From the NCBI RefSeq assembly GCF_900291985.1, contig NZ_LT985980.1, positions 3,308,001-3,372,000 on the forward strand: a DNA stretch of 64,000 nt, given 5' to 3'. The translations under genes were made by a program, and so were the position numbers. This stretch comes from Lysinibacillus timonensis (GTDB taxonomy: Bacteria; Bacillota; Bacilli; Bacillales_A; Planococcaceae). A model generated the notes under the pieces. The model was not told where the DNA came from. It did no database searches and was given only the letters and a program-made list of their open reading frames with translations. Each line of letters begins with the position of its first letter. Position 1 is the first letter of the stretch. Below are positions 61,184-64,000 of the stretch, piece by piece.

Positions 61184-61245
61184 AATTGGAAAAATATGAT
61201 TAGAATTGTAAAAATCTGTTCACACTGCTTTTAGAGGTGATGAAC

Positions 61246-61920
61246 ATGAGAGAAGATAACAAATCTAATATCCCTTCTCCTACTAACAAAAATGAAAAAT
61301 TACAAAACAAGCCCTGGTTTTGGCCGTCTGTATATGCTGCAATTGCCGTTGCGCTAATCGGTCTAATTTTCAGTTATAACGCACTCATCGGCAATAATGA
61401 AGAAGAGCAAAACGTTGCTGTACAAGGGCCAGCTTCTGATGAGGAAAATACAGTAATTGAGACTAATGCTCAAGTTGAAACATTGAAGTATCCATTTGAT
61501 GAAACAAAATTAGAACAAGTGGCTGTTCTTCAAGATTTCTACGACATTACTGCTGATGAAGCTACAAGAGAGAAAGCATTACTTGTTTTCAATCAAACAT
61601 TCTCAACTTCTTCAGGAGTTTCATTATCAGTGAATAGTGAGCCTTTTGAAGTAAGAGCAGCAATGAGTGGCGAAGTTACAGAAGTGAAACTGGATGCATT
61701 TACAGGCAATCAGATTATCATTACACATCCAAACGGAATGGAAACACGCTATAGCTCTGTGACGGACATCCTTGTTAAAAAGGGCGACGAGGTTGTTCAA
61801 GGTCAGCCATTAGCAACAACAACTGATAATGAATGGAATCCAACAGCTGGAATCCACCTTCATTTTGAAGTGTTGCAAGATGGAGAGCATGTAAATCCAA
61901 GAGATTTCCTAACATTTTAA
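61246..61920 (+). CDS. spoIIQ: Stage II sporulation protein Q, M23-like
   Basis: Forespore membrane protein that zips with SpoIIIAH during engulfment. 224 aa from the ATG at 61246, with AGAGGTGA upstream. One membrane helix (about residues 26-48), an Asp/Glu-rich linker and an M23/LytM domain. The second metal motif HLHFEV is intact, but the first HxxxD is replaced by GVSLSVN, so the enzyme is probably inactive, as in B. subtilis SpoIIQ. Confidence 0.93.
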   Translation: MREDNKSNIPSPTNKNEKLQNKPWFWPSVYAAIAVALIGLIFSYNALIGNNEEEQNVAVQGPASDEENTVIETNAQVETLKYPFDETKLEQVAVLQDFYDITADEATREKALLVFNQTFSTSSGVSLSVNSEPFEVRAAMSGEVTEVKLDAFTGNQIIITHPNGMETRYSSVTDILVKKGDEVVQGQPLATTTDNEWNPTAGIHLHFEVLQDGEHVNPRDFLTF

Positions 61921-62240
61921 TTCCGTTTAACTAAAGTGATGGTGAACAAATAGTTATTGTACCTAACACACACAATTCAAATCTGCTGAATTGAAGTTAG
62001 TACAAGATACAAGCATACAGCAATGAGGAAATCCTCATTGCAATAACAAACTTACTTCTACCAACACTTTAGTTATTTACCTAATGAAGTTCTGAATGCA
62101 GTCGAATTATCATATTGTGAATAAACGTTAAAATCGCTAGTTGCAAACGTCTATGAAACAATCGCAATATGAACACGTCATATTTCCGCTTATCGTTAGC
62201 AAAACGGCACTTTCTTATATCCGATAGAAAGGAAGAGAAC
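61921..62240 (+). other. Gap between spoIIQ and spoIIID
   Basis: Contains a perfect short inverted repeat GCAATGAGGA-AA-TCCTCATTGC (62020-62041) without a T-run. The spoIIID promoter must lie here, but I see no convincing sigma-E or sigma-K pair. Confidence 0.45.
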
Positions 62241-62498
62241 GTGCACGAGCACATACGACATCGCTGCGTTCGACTTGGTGAACTGCTCCTCGAAACTGGT
62301 GAAACGGTCCGCGTTCTTGCAAAAATGACAGGATATTCAAAAAGTACGGTTCATAAAGATCTAACAGAAAGGTTATTTCTTGTAAATGAATCGCTTGCTA
62401 ATGAAGTAAAAGAAGTACTAGCTTATCATAAATCGATTCGTCATTTGCGAGGAGGCGAGGCGACACGCCAGAAGTGGCAGTCCCGACAACATCAGTGA
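62241..62498 (+). CDS. spoIIID: Sporulation transcription regulator SpoIIID
   Basis: DNA-binding protein that regulates many mother-cell genes with sigma-E and sigma-K. 85 aa from the GTG at 62241, after GAAAGGAAGAG. The helix-turn-helix is TVRVLAKMTGYSKSTVHKDLTERL, and KEVLAYHKSIRHLRGGEATR matches B. subtilis closely. The last 13 codons (residues 73-85) lie inside a 96-bp unit that is duplicated immediately downstream. Confidence 0.95.
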   Translation: MHEHIRHRCVRLGELLLETGETVRVLAKMTGYSKSTVHKDLTERLFLVNESLANEVKEVLAYHKSIRHLRGGEATRQKWQSRQHQ

Positions 62499-62499
62499 G

Positions 62500-62545
62500 A
62501 AAGCATTTAGCTTGGCTTTTAATAAGTCAACTAAATGCTTTTTTT
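62500..62545 (+). terminator. spoIIID terminator, first copy
   Basis: AAAGCATTTAG (62500-62510) pairs with CTAAATGCTTT (62531-62541), then TTTT. Begins one base after the stop codon. Confidence 0.85.
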
Positions 62546-62595
62546 CTTTGATGAGGCGACACGCCAGAAGTGGCAGTCCCGACAACATCAGTGAG

Positions 62596-62641
62596 AAAGC
62601 ATTTAGCTTGGCTTTTAATAAGTCAACTAAATGCTTTTTTT
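62596..62641 (+). terminator. spoIIID terminator, second copy
   Basis: Identical to the first copy, 96 bp downstream, giving two terminators in a row. Confidence 0.85.
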
Positions 62642-62774
62642 CTTTGATTAGTAATTAATTGATTCGGCGTTAAATTGAATGCCGACGTAGATCCCTAGAG
62701 TGAATAATAGTTTTGTATTTTTATATAGTGGAGAAAACAGAGCTTGAGATCAGTATGACTTATAAAAGGTTAGT

Positions 62775-62945
62775 GGACAAAAGATGATCGTGAGTGGACT
62801 AAACTTTGTGCCGTACGGACAAAAGAATTTACTGAATGGACTAAAAGATGTTGAGCGGACAAAAAGAATCTACCTATGGACAAAACATACTAGCGAATGG
62901 ACATAATGATAGGATGAATGGACAAGACCTAGCGTGAGTGGACAA
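62775..62945. repeat. 21-bp-period GGACAAAA array, copy 2
   Basis: GGAC words start at 62775, 62796, 62817, 62838, 62857, 62878, 62899, 62920 and 62940, nine units at 19-21 bp. The following bases are mostly AAAA or TAAA. Same word and spacing as the array at 33562. Confidence 0.88.
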
Positions 62946-63009
62946 AATTTTTGATTATCAATAATAGATAAAGTGAAACAAAGGTAATATTACTCTTATT
63001 TGCTCGGAT

Positions 63010-63335
63010 AGAATGAAGAAACGGTCACATAGCAATACGAATCGAGCGGATAGCAGTTCTGTAAGCTGTTGAAATAGACACTCTTTATTGAAACGGTCAG
63101 ATACTCATAAAATTCGGTCACTTACAGAAATGAATTGATCATATAACATACGAACTTGATCATATAGCTCCACGTTTTGATCACTTAACAATTGTTCGAT
63201 CACATAGCATAGCAACTTGATCAGATAGCTCCACGTTTTGATCACTTACCAGTTGTTCGATCACATAGCATAGCAACTTGATCAGATAGCTCCACGTTTT
63301 GATCACTTAACAGTTGTTCGATCACATAGCACGAA
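63010..63335. repeat. 61-bp GATCA array upstream of mbl
   Basis: CACGTTTTGATCACTTA recurs at 63171, 63232 and 63293, exactly 61 bp apart, with GATCACATAGCATAGCAACTT and TTGATCAGATAGCTC between. Degenerate GGTCACATAGC and GGTCACTTAC forms extend it back to about 63025. The rest, 63336-63596, is AT-rich upstream DNA of mbl. Confidence 0.85.
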
Positions 63336-63596
63336 CATTTAATATTTTCAAACTAGTGAAAACATTAACCAGTATGTAACTCTTATTAAAAACTGTAAGA
63401 TATAAATGAGATTCCATACTTAAAAATATTATCTTGCGCATCCTATCCTACTTACTACCATATTTTCCTCTACTCTAAACAACCCTTTAACTAAATTAAA
63501 GATGTAATTATAATTCGAATATGATAAAATATTCAAGATAAAGATATAGAAAAGTTAGAAAAATGTTGGAGTTGGCGGGAAGGAGTTTTATTAAAT

Positions 63597-64000
63597 ATGT
63601 TTTCTAAAGATATTGGCATAGATTTAGGAACAGCAAACGTACTCATTTACGTAAAAGGAAAAGGAATCGTATTAAATGAGCCATCTGTTGTTGCAATCGA
63701 TAAAAATACAAATCGAGTACTTGCTGTAGGTGAAGAAGCTAGACAAATGGTCGGTCGTACACCTGGAAATATCGTTGCAATTCGCCCTATGAAAGACGGT
63801 GTCATTGCAGATTTTGATGTAACAGAAGCAATGCTTAAGCACTTTTTATCAAAATTAAATGTCAAAGGCTTTTTATCTAAACCACGTATACTAATTTGCT
63901 GTCCAACTAACATCACAAGCGTGGAACAAAAAGCGATTCGCGAAGCTGCAGAAAAATCAGGCGGTAAAAAAGTTTATTTAGAAGAAGAACCAAAAGTTGC
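63597..64000 (+). CDS. mbl: MreB-like rod-shape protein Mbl, 5' part
   Basis: Actin-like cell-shape protein that guides lateral wall synthesis. Only the first 134 codons are in the window; it continues past 64000. [23 protein letters not shown] is the phosphate-1 motif; [25 protein letters not shown] and [16 protein letters not shown] follow. The N-terminus and the position after spoIIID identify Mbl rather than MreB or MreBH. AAGGAG lies about 11 nt before the ATG. Confidence 0.95.
   Translation, partial: MFSKDIGIDLGTANVLIYVKGKGIVLNEPSVVAIDKNTNRVLAVGEEARQMVGRTPGNIVAIRPMKDGVIADFDVTEAMLKHFLSKLNVKGFLSKPRILICCPTNITSVEQKAIREAAEKSGGKKVYLEEEPKV

Larger units (their letters stand above)
62457..62648 (+). 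repeat. Exact 96-bp tandem duplication
   Basis: Bases 62457-62552 and 62553-62648 are identical. The unit carries the last 42 bases of spoIIID including the stop and its terminator. 96 is a multiple of three, so the second copy keeps the frame but lies after the stop. Perfect identity suggests a recent event or gene conversion. Confidence 0.95.

Overview
The window is AT-rich DNA from an endospore-forming member of the Bacillales. Spo0F, SpoIIR, SpoIID, SpoIIQ and SpoIIID are all present, together with the block rpoE-pyrG ... ywjG-spo0F-fba-tal-murA2-glpX-rho-rpmE-tdk-prfA-prmC-spoIIR-ywlC-mntP-ywlE ... rpiB-ywlG-glyA-upp-mnaA-atpIBEFHAGDC-ywzB-murA-spoIID-spoIIQ-spoIIID-mbl, which follows the Bacillus subtilis order. 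Protein details and the abundant intergenic repeat arrays suggest a Planococcaceae-type organism (Lysinibacillus/Solibacillus/Ureibacillus relatives). That placement is an inference. Nearly all genes lie on the + strand; the clear exceptions are a hydrolase at 3115-3897 and ywjG at 24613-25146.

Region 1 (1-3110) holds rpoE and pyrG. The pyrG leader has the hallmarks of CTP-sensed attenuation by reiterative transcription: a GGGCTCC start and a terminator whose 5' arm is C/U-rich. Region 2 (about 3111-24540) is a pectin/galacturonate utilisation island lying between pyrG and ywjG, which are neighbours in B. subtilis. It encodes a secreted pectate lyase (PL1), an oligosaccharide ABC transporter (lipoprotein, two permeases and an MsmX/UgpC-type ATPase), a GH105 unsaturated-glucuronyl hydrolase, an oligogalacturonate lyase (PL22), a KdgF cupin, UxaC/UxaB/UxaA, a Gfo/Idh/MocA oxidoreductase, a TIM-barrel epimerase-like protein, an alpha/beta esterase and a YesM/YesN-type two-component system. 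Two promoters in the island carry paired ATTTTAAG half-sites 21 bp apart, with exactly 17 bp between the second half-site and the -35 box. A third, inverted copy precedes the ABC operon. These are good candidates for the YesN-like regulator's operator. cre-like and palindromic LacI-type sites add probable catabolite control.

Region 3 (24541-41002) returns to the core block (ywjG to ywlE plus a chemotaxis transducer), with a DnaA-box cluster spanning the spoIIR-ywlC junction and the 5' end of ywlC. Region 4 (41003-50523) holds a 27-unit tandem array with an exact 52-bp period, then rpiB-ywlG-glyA, an EAL protein with a degenerate GGDEF domain, upp and mnaA. Region 5 (50187-57708) is a complete F1Fo ATP synthase operon with its own promoter and terminator. 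Region 6 (57709-64000) holds ywzB, murA, spoIID, spoIIQ, spoIIID (its 3' end and terminator are duplicated in tandem as an exact 96-bp repeat), two more arrays, and the start of mbl, which runs off the end of the window.

The most unusual feature is a set of unrelated-looking, periodic, non-coding arrays confined to intergenic gaps: a four-copy motif at 25435, ~100 bp units at 26517, 21 bp units at 33562 and again at 62775, 52 bp units at 41084, 50 bp units at 48681 and 61 bp units at 63010. Several share a G(A)GACAAAA core, and the 21- and 52-bp periods are close to whole numbers of helical turns. I cannot assign them a function from sequence alone.
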